A stretch of 64,000 bases of DNA from Spirochaeta cellobiosiphila DSM 17781 (GTDB lineage Bacteria; Spirochaetota; Spirochaetia; DSM-17781), in assembly GCF_000426705.1 (NCBI RefSeq), contig NZ_KE384555.1, positions 93,672-157,671 on the forward strand, written 5' to 3'. The notes under the pieces were generated by a model. That model made no database searches. It was not told where the DNA came from and saw only the letters and a program-made list of their open reading frames with translations. The translations under genes and the position numbers were made by a program. Positions 43,648-51,676 of this stretch are shown here, one piece after another. The first letter of the stretch is position 1. Every line of letters starts with the position of its first letter.

Positions 43648-44544
43648 ATGAGTAAGTATGTCATAGCTGCGCTATATCAATTTAAAGACTTTCCTGAGTA
43701 TAAAGAGGAAAAGTCAGGTCTGCTCCACTTTTGTAAAAAGTGGCACATTAATGGTACCTTATTGTTAGCTTCAGAAGGAATTAATGGCACAGTAGCTGGG
43801 TCTGAAAAAGCCATAGAAGCTTTAAGGGTATACATAGAAAACACATTAGGGTTTACCAATCTTGAGTACAAATTATCTTATCAGGAATCAGGAAAACCAC
43901 CCTTCTATAAAATGAAAGTCAAACTTAAAAAAGAGATCGTAACCATGGGAATAGAAGGTATGGATCCTACCACCATGGCAGGTACCTATGTCTCTCCATC
44001 AGAATGGAATGAGCTCATTCAGGATCCTGAAGTATTATTGATTGATACCCGAAATAGTTATGAATTCAAAATTGGGACATTTAAGGGAGCCATGGATCCA
44101 CAAACAAGATATTTTCGACAGTTTCCAGATTGGGTTCGCCAAAAAGTGCTTCCCCAAAAACCCAAAAAGGTAGCAATGTTCTGTACTGGTGGGATTCGTT
44201 GTGAAAAAGCAACTAGCTTTCTCAAGTCTGAAGGAGTTGAGGAAGTTTATCACCTCAAGGGTGGGATTCTAAAATATATTGAAGATATTGATGCTTCAGA
44301 AAGCCTTTGGGAAGGGGAATGCTTCGTTTTTGATAATAGAGTATCAGTTAATCAGGAATTAGAACCTGGTATACATCGTGTTTGTTATGGTTGTGGAGAA
44401 CCACTCACAAAGCTGGAAATAGAATCAGATTTGTATGAAGAAGGTATTAGTTGTCCTCACTGTTATGACTCCTTAACAGAAGAAACCCGACAGAGACTCA
44501 ACCAAAGAAACGATCACCGTCAAAAAGTTAACGCTTCAGCATAG
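43648..44544 (+). CDS. trhO: tRNA uridine(34) hydroxylase TrhO (rhodanese family)
   Basis: 298 residues. N-terminal acylphosphatase-like domain (HINGTLLLASEGINGTVAGS), rhodanese domain about 125-220 with the active loop FCTGGIRCEKA (Cys179, Cys185), and a C-terminal cysteine pair region (CYGCGEPL ... CPHCYD). TrhO makes 5-hydroxyuridine at tRNA position 34 using oxygen. The start has no ribosome site but a -10-like hexamer close by. The 3' end overlaps a convergent gene by 17 nt. A TrhP-like gene, the oxygen-independent route to the same modification, lies at 57258. Confidence 0.92.
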   Translation: MSKYVIAALYQFKDFPEYKEEKSGLLHFCKKWHINGTLLLASEGINGTVAGSEKAIEALRVYIENTLGFTNLEYKLSYQESGKPPFYKMKVKLKKEIVTMGIEGMDPTTMAGTYVSPSEWNELIQDPEVLLIDTRNSYEFKIGTFKGAMDPQTRYFRQFPDWVRQKVLPQKPKKVAMFCTGGIRCEKATSFLKSEGVEEVYHLKGGILKYIEDIDASESLWEGECFVFDNRVSVNQELEPGIHRVCYGCGEPLTKLEIESDLYEEGISCPHCYDSLTEETRQRLNQRNDHRQKVNASA

Positions 44545-44980
44545 CAACAAAATCACCTTTAAAGGCAGCCAGTTCTTTATCCTGAGAAATGGTTGCCTGA
44601 AGGCCAATTCGACCTTTTCCATGTCTTTGCAATTGATCAATGAATAGGTTTATCTTATTTTGATCCTCAATTCTTGTACGAGAAGTAAAATCGGTCTGTA
44701 CAGGCCTTAAGAATTCTATCTGTGATCGTTGGATAACAATATCTGCGTCAATATTTTGCTCATCTAGTATGATCTTAAGCAAGGAAAAGCAACTCAATAC
44801 CATTAAAGTGTTTATACTTCCCCCAAAAGCAGTTTTTTTATGATTCCTGTTAGCTTCTAATCCTGCTTTTATGGCAACGCACTGAGAAGAAGATTCGAGT
44901 ATAGTTAAATCCATTCGTTTTGTGATTGGTATATTTTTGTTCAAATATTTAAGGAGTTCTTTACTTTTCATCAAATACAT
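44528..44980 (-). CDS. YiiD_C-like hotdog thioesterase
   Basis: 150 residues. The pattern NHKKTAFGGSINTLMVLSCF and IVIQRSQIEFLRPVQTDFTSRTRI is that of the YiiD C-terminal domain, a hotdog-fold putative thioesterase. It would act on an acyl-CoA or acyl-ACP; the substrate is unknown. AAAGG lies 6 nt before the ATG at 44980. It overlaps trhO at the 3' end (convergent). Confidence 0.75.
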   Translation of the reverse strand: MYLMKSKELLKYLNKNIPITKRMDLTILESSSQCVAIKAGLEANRNHKKTAFGGSINTLMVLSCFSLLKIILDEQNIDADIVIQRSQIEFLRPVQTDFTSRTRIEDQNKINLFIDQLQRHGKGRIGLQATISQDKELAAFKGDFVAMLKR

Positions 44981-45008
44981 TATCGGCCTTTCTTTTTTTT
45001 ATCTAAAA

Positions 45009-45038
45009 TTAGCAATGTCATATTTCATCGATTAAAAT
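45009..45038 (+). promoter_or_regulatory. candidate leaderless promoter of hybrid kinase
   Basis: TTAGCA (45009-45014), 18-nt spacer, TAAAAT (45033-45038), then 7 nt to the ATG at 45046. No Shine-Dalgarno. Confidence 0.5.
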
Positions 45039-45045
45039 TGCTTAC

Positions 45046-47502
45046 ATGAGTTCAATAAAAATACTTGTTGTAGAAGATGAACCAATTATCGGGATTGATA
45101 TTCAAACAAGATTAAACAAATTAGGCTATTTTGTTCCTGATATTATGAGATCAGGAGAAGAAGCCTTAGAGTACCTTAAAGATCATCAACCTGACCTTAT
45201 TTTAATGGATATCAATTTAGGTGGGACTATGGATGGAATTGAAACCACACAAGTCATAAATCAACTCTACCCTATTCCTGTTATTTTTCTAACGGCCTAC
45301 TCTGATAAAGAAACTATTCAAAGAACTAATGAAACAGAATCTCATGGCTATATTCTGAAGCCCATTCAAAATGAGGCCATTTATATTACTATTGAAAGGG
45401 CTTTATCCAAACACAAATCAGATAATGCACTAAAAGATAAAGAAAAGTTATTAGAAACGACCTTAGATTCCTTAGCGGAAGGTGTTGTGCTTATCAGCCA
45501 AGAAGGTATTATTCATAAAGCAAACAGGAAGGCTCTAGAACTCATTCAAATACCCGCCACAGACAAGATACACGGTGAATCTTATGAGCGCTTTTTTTCC
45601 TTTGATATGAACGGTGATAATATTGATTTGATGGCTACAGAGAACATTATTAGAGGCGACTTAACGCCATGGAATAAGGAAGATACCTCTATTCCTATAG
45701 AAGCCACAATAGGAGTTTTCCTTCAAACAGATAGACTATTTACAGGAATTGTAGTCGCTTTTCATGATATCACAAAGCAATTAGCTTATGAAAAAGCCAT
45801 ACTTCTAGCCAGAGAAAGAGCTGAAACTCATAGCCGATTAAAGAGTGAGTTTCTAACTAACATGACCCATGAATTAAGAACTCCCTTAAATAGTGTTATA
45901 GGAATGAATCAGCTTGTAAAGGAAAAAGTCAATGACCTTTACTTGAAAGACTGTCTGGATGTGTCCATTAATTCTGCTCAATTCCTTTTGGGAATGATAT
46001 CCGATCTCCTGGATTTTTCTAAACTTGAATCAGGAAAAATGAAAATAGCCCGTTTACCTTTTAACCTTGGAGAAGACCTTGAGAATACCTTTGAGAAAAT
46101 TGCTGTACAAGCCAGTAAAAAACATCTACTCCTGCTCACAGATATACCTTCTGAGGCATATAATATTTTCCTTGGTGATTCTGGAAAGTTATCCCAAGTC
46201 ATCAATAATCTTGTAGGGAATGCCATCAAATTCACGAATCAAGGTGCTATTAGTTTTCAGTGTCTTATTGACATTGAAAATAAGAAAGTGGATTTCATTA
46301 TTCAGGATACTGGTATAGGAATGAAGGTTGAAGAAACTAAAAGGATTTTTGACGATTTTTACCAGATAGACGGATCACATACGAGATCCTATGGCGGCAC
46401 AGGATTAGGACTCAGTATCACAAAAAAACTTATTGAAATAATGAATGGGAAACTTACAGTGGAATCTCTTCATGGCACAGGGAGTATTTTTCGATTTGAT
46501 CTTCCTTTAGTTATGAAAGACACTCTGAACCTTTCTTCACAACTGCTAGCCAATCGTGCTTACAAAATCTGTTTGAAGGACAAAGAAGAAGAGAGATTGC
46601 TGACCCATTTCCTTGAAGAAGAAGGAGCAAAAAAAGAACAGGGAGAAGAATTTCTTTACTTTTGCGATAGCTTCCCTATCCCTCAGGAATGGAATGAAGA
46701 ATTTGAACTTCGGCCTTATAACTTCTTTTTTATTAGCGATCATCATCAACAAGAACTTCTCCCTAACTTGATTAAAAAAGATCATATCATTCTTCGTCCT
46801 CTGAATAGGACAAAAATAAAATCAGCCATGGGCTTGGACAAAAAAAGATTCTTCCAAGTAAGTAATTTTAAAAAAAAGTTGTCCGAGCAAAACTATAAAA
46901 TATACATACAACCAGATCTTATTACATGGTCTTCATTCCTTTTTGAAGAGAATAATGACATTTTTGGGTCAATGGATTGGCCCCCTCCTGCTCCAACAGG
47001 AAAAGAGATAGTTATCTGGTATAGAAAGGAAAACAGTGATATAGATAGTTTTATAGCAGATAATCCCGATCTAAACCGTTATTTATCCATATTAGTGCAT
47101 GATAATTTTTTAAACCCTTCCATCATTAAAAAAGGAAAGAACGCAGGAATACGGGTATTTATGAAAACAGCAAGTTTATCTACCCATTTTATCACAGCCA
47201 TCAACCAACTAATGGAAGAATTAACCAAGGAGAAAAGATTACATTCAACCCAACTGACTTTAGTTATCAATGAAGAACACAAGTTTAACCTCAAAAATCA
47301 CTTACCACAAATCCAAGATCTACTAACTAAAAATAACTGGCATGAACTAGATAGCCTATTAAAAGAAATAAGAAGTGAATACAGAGAGTCAAGTGTAAGT
47401 CTATCCCAATTCCTCTTAGGAATGCTATTCGCCGTAAGAAATAAAAATATAGAAAAATTAAAAGATTATTTGAATCAGTTAGTACATGTCATTAATACTT
47501 AA
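45046..47502 (+). CDS. receiver-PAS-histidine kinase with degenerate C-terminal region
   Basis: 818 residues, soluble. Receiver 1-120 with phospho-acceptor Asp55 (LILMDINLGG) of the kind found in light- and redox-type systems. PAS domain at about 125-250. HisKA with His275 (NMTHELRTPLNSVIGMNQL), ATPase domain about 385-490 (NLVGNAIKFTNQG, DTGIGM, GGTGLGLSIT). Residues 495-700 look like a receiver that has lost its motifs, and 720-818 are helical like an HPt or partner-binding domain, without a clear phospho-His. A stand-alone receiver gene follows after 18 nt and is the likely partner. Signal unknown. Confidence 0.85.
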   Translation: MSSIKILVVEDEPIIGIDIQTRLNKLGYFVPDIMRSGEEALEYLKDHQPDLILMDINLGGTMDGIETTQVINQLYPIPVIFLTAYSDKETIQRTNETESHGYILKPIQNEAIYITIERALSKHKSDNALKDKEKLLETTLDSLAEGVVLISQEGIIHKANRKALELIQIPATDKIHGESYERFFSFDMNGDNIDLMATENIIRGDLTPWNKEDTSIPIEATIGVFLQTDRLFTGIVVAFHDITKQLAYEKAILLARERAETHSRLKSEFLTNMTHELRTPLNSVIGMNQLVKEKVNDLYLKDCLDVSINSAQFLLGMISDLLDFSKLESGKMKIARLPFNLGEDLENTFEKIAVQASKKHLLLLTDIPSEAYNIFLGDSGKLSQVINNLVGNAIKFTNQGAISFQCLIDIENKKVDFIIQDTGIGMKVEETKRIFDDFYQIDGSHTRSYGGTGLGLSITKKLIEIMNGKLTVESLHGTGSIFRFDLPLVMKDTLNLSSQLLANRAYKICLKDKEEERLLTHFLEEEGAKKEQGEEFLYFCDSFPIPQEWNEEFELRPYNFFFISDHHQQELLPNLIKKDHIILRPLNRTKIKSAMGLDKKRFFQVSNFKKKLSEQNYKIYIQPDLITWSSFLFEENNDIFGSMDWPPPAPTGKEIVIWYRKENSDIDSFIADNPDLNRYLSILVHDNFLNPSIIKKGKNAGIRVFMKTASLSTHFITAINQLMEELTKEKRLHSTQLTLVINEEHKFNLKNHLPQIQDLLTKNNWHELDSLLKEIRSEYRESSVSLSQFLLGMLFAVRNKNIEKLKDYLNQLVHVINT

Positions 47503-47520
47503 GGATACGAGGGGGTTTAT

Positions 47521-47928
47521 ATGCGAATTTTGGTTGCTGAAGATGATTTTGGAAGTCAACAGTTTATGAAAGAGTTATTAACAACCTATGGAGAGGTTGA
47601 TCTGGCAGAAAATGGTGAAGAAGCAGTCAATGCCTTTCAAATGGCCTGGCAGGAGAATATTCCCTATGACGTTGTCTTTATGGACATAATGATGCCCGAA
47701 AAAACAGGTCATGAAGCCATACAAGACATTAGAAATATCGAACAAGAAATGAAAATACATCAAAAAGATGAAGTTAAAATCATCATGTCAACAGTGCTTG
47801 ATGATCCTAAAAATGTTGTTAAAGCCTACCATAAAGGTGGGGCTACCAGTTACATGGTTAAGCCAGTAGATAAAGATAAAATAGAGTCTGAAATGCAAAA
47901 AATCGGCTTTGTTCCACTCTATGAGTAA
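47521..47928 (+). CDS. stand-alone response regulator receiver (CheY-like)
   Basis: 135 residues, one receiver domain. Asp8-Asp9 acidic pocket, phospho-acceptor Asp55 (VVFMDIMMP), Thr/Ser switch in IIMSTVLDD, and Lys in YMVKPVDKDKI. GAGGGGG precedes the ATG. It follows the hybrid kinase and is convergent with cheX, directly abutting it. It may carry phosphate from the kinase to a motor or enzyme, with CheX as phosphatase. Confidence 0.9.
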   Translation: MRILVAEDDFGSQQFMKELLTTYGEVDLAENGEEAVNAFQMAWQENIPYDVVFMDIMMPEKTGHEAIQDIRNIEQEMKIHQKDEVKIIMSTVLDDPKNVVKAYHKGGATSYMVKPVDKDKIESEMQKIGFVPLYE

Positions 47929-48429
47929 TTAGCGTCTTATTCCTTTTGAAACTCGATTCTCATTACCTTTCAAACTCACAGTCACTTCGAAAGGTCCTGC
48001 TGTGGTACTAAAAGGGATGACAATGATAGGGTTATTCATCGGCCAGGCTATGCTGTGATTTTTACCTTGTACACAAAAAGGAACGGTAATATCCACATCA
48101 GGATCATTTAAACCTGATAGACCATTACCTGCGATTATATTGACTAGTTCTCCTACCATTTCATTAATGAGTTTACTGACCTCATCAGGATCCCTGCTAA
48201 CCTCTAAACCGGATTTCTCTAATATCTTTTTAGCCAGTATCCTGGATAATCTGATAACAACCAAACCTTCCACATTTCCTGTAAGTCCGATTACTCCAGA
48301 GATCTCCCATCTATGGTTTCCAAAATGGGTTAGCACATATTTCTCACCCACTCGAGCGTCTTCACCTAACATGCTTTTAATCAAATTCAATGTCGAATCT
48401 AAAAAGGGATTTATGTATTCCGCCTTCAT
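47929..48429 (-). CDS. cheX: CheX-type chemotaxis phosphatase
   Basis: 166 residues. The CheC/CheX signature is seen at SKLINEMVGELVNIIAGNGLSGL, with the conserved Glu and Asn that attack phospho-CheY. N-terminal helix and strands (EYINPFLDSTLNLIKSMLG, GLTGNVEGLVVIRLS) match CheX of spirochaetes such as Borrelia and Treponema. It lies next to a CheY-like receiver, a likely substrate. AGGAG lies 9 nt before the ATG. It could also belong to the non-chemotaxis CheX-like group. Confidence 0.85.
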   Translation of the reverse strand: MKAEYINPFLDSTLNLIKSMLGEDARVGEKYVLTHFGNHRWEISGVIGLTGNVEGLVVIRLSRILAKKILEKSGLEVSRDPDEVSKLINEMVGELVNIIAGNGLSGLNDPDVDITVPFCVQGKNHSIAWPMNNPIIVIPFSTTAGPFEVTVSLKGNENRVSKGIRR

Positions 48430-48452
48430 GAACTGTAACTCCTCTCCCTATC

Positions 48453-48481
48453 ATGTTATTGTTATATTCAAGATTTGACAA
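48453..48481 (-). promoter_or_regulatory. candidate promoter of cheX
   Basis: Minus strand: TTGTCA (48476-48481), 17-nt spacer, TAACAT (48453-48458), 23 nt before the ATG. Confidence 0.5.
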
Positions 48482-48537
48482 TTCCCTTTCTTTTTACATT
48501 GAAATCAAGTTAAAATGGAAGACATAGGAGTTACATT

Positions 48538-49620
48538 ATGAGTTCTGCAACAAAAAAATTTGGAATTTTGACTAGTGGAGGAGATTGTCCCGGCTTAAAT
48601 GCGGCTATTCGAGGGGTTGTCAAACCAGCTTTCGGACTCTATGGAATGAACGTTTGGGGAAGCCGTGGTGGTTTTCGGGGAATGATCACTGGTGATGGAC
48701 ATTGGTTGGAATCTGAAGAAGTATCCGGGATTTTGACAAGAGGCGGGACAATATTAGGAACTAGTCGGGAAAAACCATTTAAATCCGAAAAGGATAGTAA
48801 AGAAGGTTTACATAAACCGGATTTGATTGTTGAGAACTATAAAAAGTTGGGTTTAGATGCTTTAGTTGTACTAGGTGGGAATGGGACTGTTAAAACAGCA
48901 AACCTACTGTCAGAAGCAGGACTTAACGTTGTAGCCCTTCCCAAAACAATAGATAACGATCTATGGGGTACAGATATGACTTTTGGTTTTCATTCCGCTC
49001 TGGATGTTGCCACAGAAGGCATTGACCGCCTACATTCAACAGCAGATTCCCACAATAGAGTTATGGTGGTGGAGATAATGGGTCATAAAGCTGGTTGGTT
49101 AACCCTTTATTCTGGCTTAGCAGGTGGAGGAGATGTCATACTCATCCCAGAAATACCATATAACATCAACAGTGTTATAGAACATCTAGGTAAAAGATCA
49201 TCAGAAGGCAAAAACTTTTCCATTGTCGCCGTAGCAGAAGGAGCCGTAAGTACAGAAGAAGCAAAATTAGGAAAAAAGGAAATACGTAAAAAACGTGCAA
49301 GTGAAGGCTATCCCAGTATAAGCTATAGATTAGCCCAGGAGATAGAAGCCCATTCAGATGCAGAAGCAAGAGTGACAGTTCTTGGGTATCTGCAACGAGG
49401 AGGCAAACCTTCGGCATATGATAGAATATTATCAACGAGATTTGGTACAGCAGCATTAGATCTTTTACAAAAAGGGGAATATGGAAAAATGGTCGCCCTT
49501 GAAGATGACAAAGTAGTCGCTAAGGATTTATCAAAAGTTGCTGGAAAACTAAAGCTTGTCCCTACAGATCATGACCATATTAGAACAGCACGTATGATAG
49601 GAACCTGTTTTGGTGACTAA
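48538..49620 (+). CDS. phosphofructokinase, donor (ATP or PPi) uncertain
   Basis: 360 residues, PFK-A superfamily, glycolysis. ILTSGGDCPGLNAAIR binds the phosphate donor, GGNGT at 113-117 and PKTIDND at 135-141 hold the catalytic base Asp. ATP enzymes have Gly at both the GGDG and P-G-TIDND positions, and PPi enzymes have Asp and Lys. Here the pair is Gly116 and Lys136, the mixed type known from actinobacterial-like group III enzymes, some of which use ATP. Asn115 also replaces the common Asp. Spirochaetes often use PPi-PFK, so this is open. TAGGAG precedes the ATG. Monocistronic. Confidence 0.88.
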   Translation: MSSATKKFGILTSGGDCPGLNAAIRGVVKPAFGLYGMNVWGSRGGFRGMITGDGHWLESEEVSGILTRGGTILGTSREKPFKSEKDSKEGLHKPDLIVENYKKLGLDALVVLGGNGTVKTANLLSEAGLNVVALPKTIDNDLWGTDMTFGFHSALDVATEGIDRLHSTADSHNRVMVVEIMGHKAGWLTLYSGLAGGGDVILIPEIPYNINSVIEHLGKRSSEGKNFSIVAVAEGAVSTEEAKLGKKEIRKKRASEGYPSISYRLAQEIEAHSDAEARVTVLGYLQRGGKPSAYDRILSTRFGTAALDLLQKGEYGKMVALEDDKVVAKDLSKVAGKLKLVPTDHDHIRTARMIGTCFGD

Positions 49621-49648
49621 ATAAAAACAAATAGTAAAATTTAAGTTC

Positions 49649-49677
49649 TTGCACCCTTTTAACTAACCTCATATTAT
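49649..49677 (+). promoter_or_regulatory. candidate leaderless promoter of OmpA-like gene
   Basis: TTGCAC (49649-49654), 17-nt spacer, TATTAT (49672-49677), then 8 nt to the ATG at 49686. No Shine-Dalgarno. Confidence 0.55.
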
Positions 49678-49685
49678 TAATACTT

Positions 49686-50723
49686 ATGAGTAGAAGCTTG
49701 AAAGTAGAGATCAACAATAGAGATCTTATTTCTTTTATTGATCTAGAGAGTTCTGGACAAAAAGAATTAAAACTGACTCCCATTAAAGATAATCAAAAAG
49801 AAGCTCATATAAAGCTCTACATTGTTAATGACAAGGGAAAAGAGCTTTTTCAGGAAATAGTCCTAAAACCCCTCCCCTATCCTGAAGCAAGCAAAAATAT
49901 AATTTACCTAAAGGGAAGATATAACGGTAATAGAGCTCTCGACCTTCGAATCTCCTTATCAGGAAAAGAAAAGCTAAATGAGAGCTATACTCTTCCTTGG
50001 GTTATGCCTAAATGGTTTATAGGTGCCTTAATTACTATGGGAGCGATTCTTTTACTAATAGGATCATTATTATTTTTTCTTCCTAAGTTGAACCAACCGT
50101 CTCGTACAGGTCAAACAAAATCCAATCAGAATACTCAAACCAATATGGTGAAAAGGACAGCTGCTCCTCAAAATACGCCAATAGTCAAACAACCTAGTAT
50201 TCCTCAGAAGACAGAAGAAACCAGAAAAGCGGAAGAGGCTACGAAAGTAGAAGAAGCCAAGAAGGCAGAAGAAGCTAGAAAAGCAGAAGAGGCCAGGAAG
50301 GCAGAAGAAGCCAGGAAAGCAGAAGAAGCCAGAAAGGCAGAAGAAGCCAGGAAGGCAGAAGAAGCCAGGAAAGCTGAAATAGCCAAATATGATATCATGA
50401 TAGAAAAACAGATTATTTACTTTTTACCCAACGACTGGAGCCTATTACCAGGACAGAAAAAGAAATTGGAAAACCTCTTACCTCTACTGAATCAGACCAA
50501 CAGTCAAGTATTATTCATTGGACATACCGCTATAGCAGGATCGGAAGCAGGAAGAATAGAAATCAGCGAAAACAGAGCTATTGCCGTTAGGGATTATCTC
50601 TATAAATTAGGATGGAAACCTCAAACAAGTCCCAGTATTATCCCAAAAGGGATGTCAGATCCTGTTACTACTGGTAAAAATCAAGATGCGAATAGACGCG
50701 TACAAATTGTCCTGGAAGACTAG
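49686..50723 (+). CDS. OmpA-like peptidoglycan-binding protein with KAEEAR coiled coil
   Basis: 345 residues. The N-terminal part (1-105) is a small cytoplasmic-side beta domain. One membrane helix at about 110-132 (FIGALITMGAILLLIGSLLFF). Residues about 176-232 are a coiled coil made of KAEEAR hexads, encoded by near-identical 18-nt repeats. Residues about 240-345 are an OmpA/MotB-like domain (IGHTAIAGSEAGRIEISENRAIAVRDYL; ends DANRRVQIVLED). It probably ties the inner membrane to peptidoglycan. It overlaps the convergent femAB-like gene by 4 nt. Confidence 0.82.
   Translation: MSRSLKVEINNRDLISFIDLESSGQKELKLTPIKDNQKEAHIKLYIVNDKGKELFQEIVLKPLPYPEASKNIIYLKGRYNGNRALDLRISLSGKEKLNESYTLPWVMPKWFIGALITMGAILLLIGSLLFFLPKLNQPSRTGQTKSNQNTQTNMVKRTAAPQNTPIVKQPSIPQKTEETRKAEEATKVEEAKKAEEARKAEEARKAEEARKAEEARKAEEARKAEEARKAEIAKYDIMIEKQIIYFLPNDWSLLPGQKKKLENLLPLLNQTNSQVLFIGHTAIAGSEAGRIEISENRAIAVRDYLYKLGWKPQTSPSIIPKGMSDPVTTGKNQDANRRVQIVLED
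50216..50382 (+). repeat. 18-nt in-frame repeats encoding KAEEAR
   Basis: About nine units, six of them encoding exact KAEEAR, with only silent A/G differences. They can change the coiled-coil length by slippage without a frameshift. Confidence 0.85.
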
Positions 50724-51676
50724 TGTTTCCGTATTTTCTTGTAATAAAAATGTCTCATCTTTTCCAGGATACGGTAAGAAGAATAAAGAAGGGATTTTAA
50801 TGGAAGATCCCAACATCCATGATAATGGACGACAGTCCCGCCAAACCCTACTTTGAATCTATATAATCCTGACATAGGGTGATTGGGATCATCCACAGGA
50901 GGAATCCCAAAGAAATCATATTCCGTACAGTTCCATTCATTCTTAGCAATTTTTATCCCTTCCCATTGGAGTAAATAAGAGGGCATGAGATTTCTCTTTT
51001 CATTGGAAGAAGCACCGTAAAGATAAGTAGTACGATTACCAGATTGAACAAGTATAATGCCTGCCAGTAAATCCTCTTCATGGTAAGCCAGTAAAAGAAG
51101 ATAATTCACCTTCTTATCTAGTTCTGCCAGTTCAAACTGTTTGGCATAGTACTCATAGGAATGAATGGCGATTTTATCTCTATCAGCGGTTTCCTTATAC
51201 AAAGCATACCATGCTGGTAATTCCTCAATAGAGGATTTTACAACCTTAATACCTTTTTTTAATGCTAATTTGATATTATACCTTGTCTTCTTCTTCATTT
51301 GACTTAAGATTTCATCTTCTGAATTAGTTAAGGAAAGAATGACTGTATCAGGTGGTTGAACATCCACCGGGGATTTCCTAAAAGCTTTTATTTCTACACT
51401 TCTCTGTATATCCAGATCAAAACGAACAAAGATGACATGAGATGGTAATACGCTTTTCAGTTGCTTCTTGATCATTCCATAAAAGGATTGATCAAAAGAA
51501 ATACTTCCCCCTAAGCCGAAGGGGATATAAGCAATCGAGTAAGGTCCGATTATTTTACGTATCAAGACGTAAAAATCGACAGATTTGTTATCATAGTTAA
51601 TAGTGACTCTTTGACTGGTCCAGCCAAAGAGCCCTTTAAATTCAGCCCAGTATGATGTTTGTAGAAAGGAACTCAA
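50720..51676 (-). CDS. FemA/FemB-like aminoacyltransferase
   Basis: 318 residues with the paired GNAT layout of the FemABX family: FLQTSYWAEFKGLFGW at the start, MKKKTRYNIKLALKKGIKV in the middle, and WEGIKIAKNEWNCTEYDFFGIPP ... GLYRFKVGFGGTVVHYHGCWDLP at the end. Such proteins use aminoacyl-tRNA to add residues to peptidoglycan stem peptides or other amines. Start is TTG directly after the metG stop codon, so it is coupled to methionyl-tRNA synthetase, which fits tRNA-linked chemistry but does not prove the amino acid used. Confidence 0.85.
   Translation of the reverse strand: MSSFLQTSYWAEFKGLFGWTSQRVTINYDNKSVDFYVLIRKIIGPYSIAYIPFGLGGSISFDQSFYGMIKKQLKSVLPSHVIFVRFDLDIQRSVEIKAFRKSPVDVQPPDTVILSLTNSEDEILSQMKKKTRYNIKLALKKGIKVVKSSIEELPAWYALYKETADRDKIAIHSYEYYAKQFELAELDKKVNYLLLLAYHEEDLLAGIILVQSGNRTTYLYGASSNEKRNLMPSYLLQWEGIKIAKNEWNCTEYDFFGIPPVDDPNHPMSGLYRFKVGFGGTVVHYHGCWDLPLKSLLYSSYRILEKMRHFYYKKIRKH

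Noticed and set aside
50204..50398. Minus-strand frame of FLASSA repeats
   Set aside because: Shadow of the KAEEAR coding repeat.
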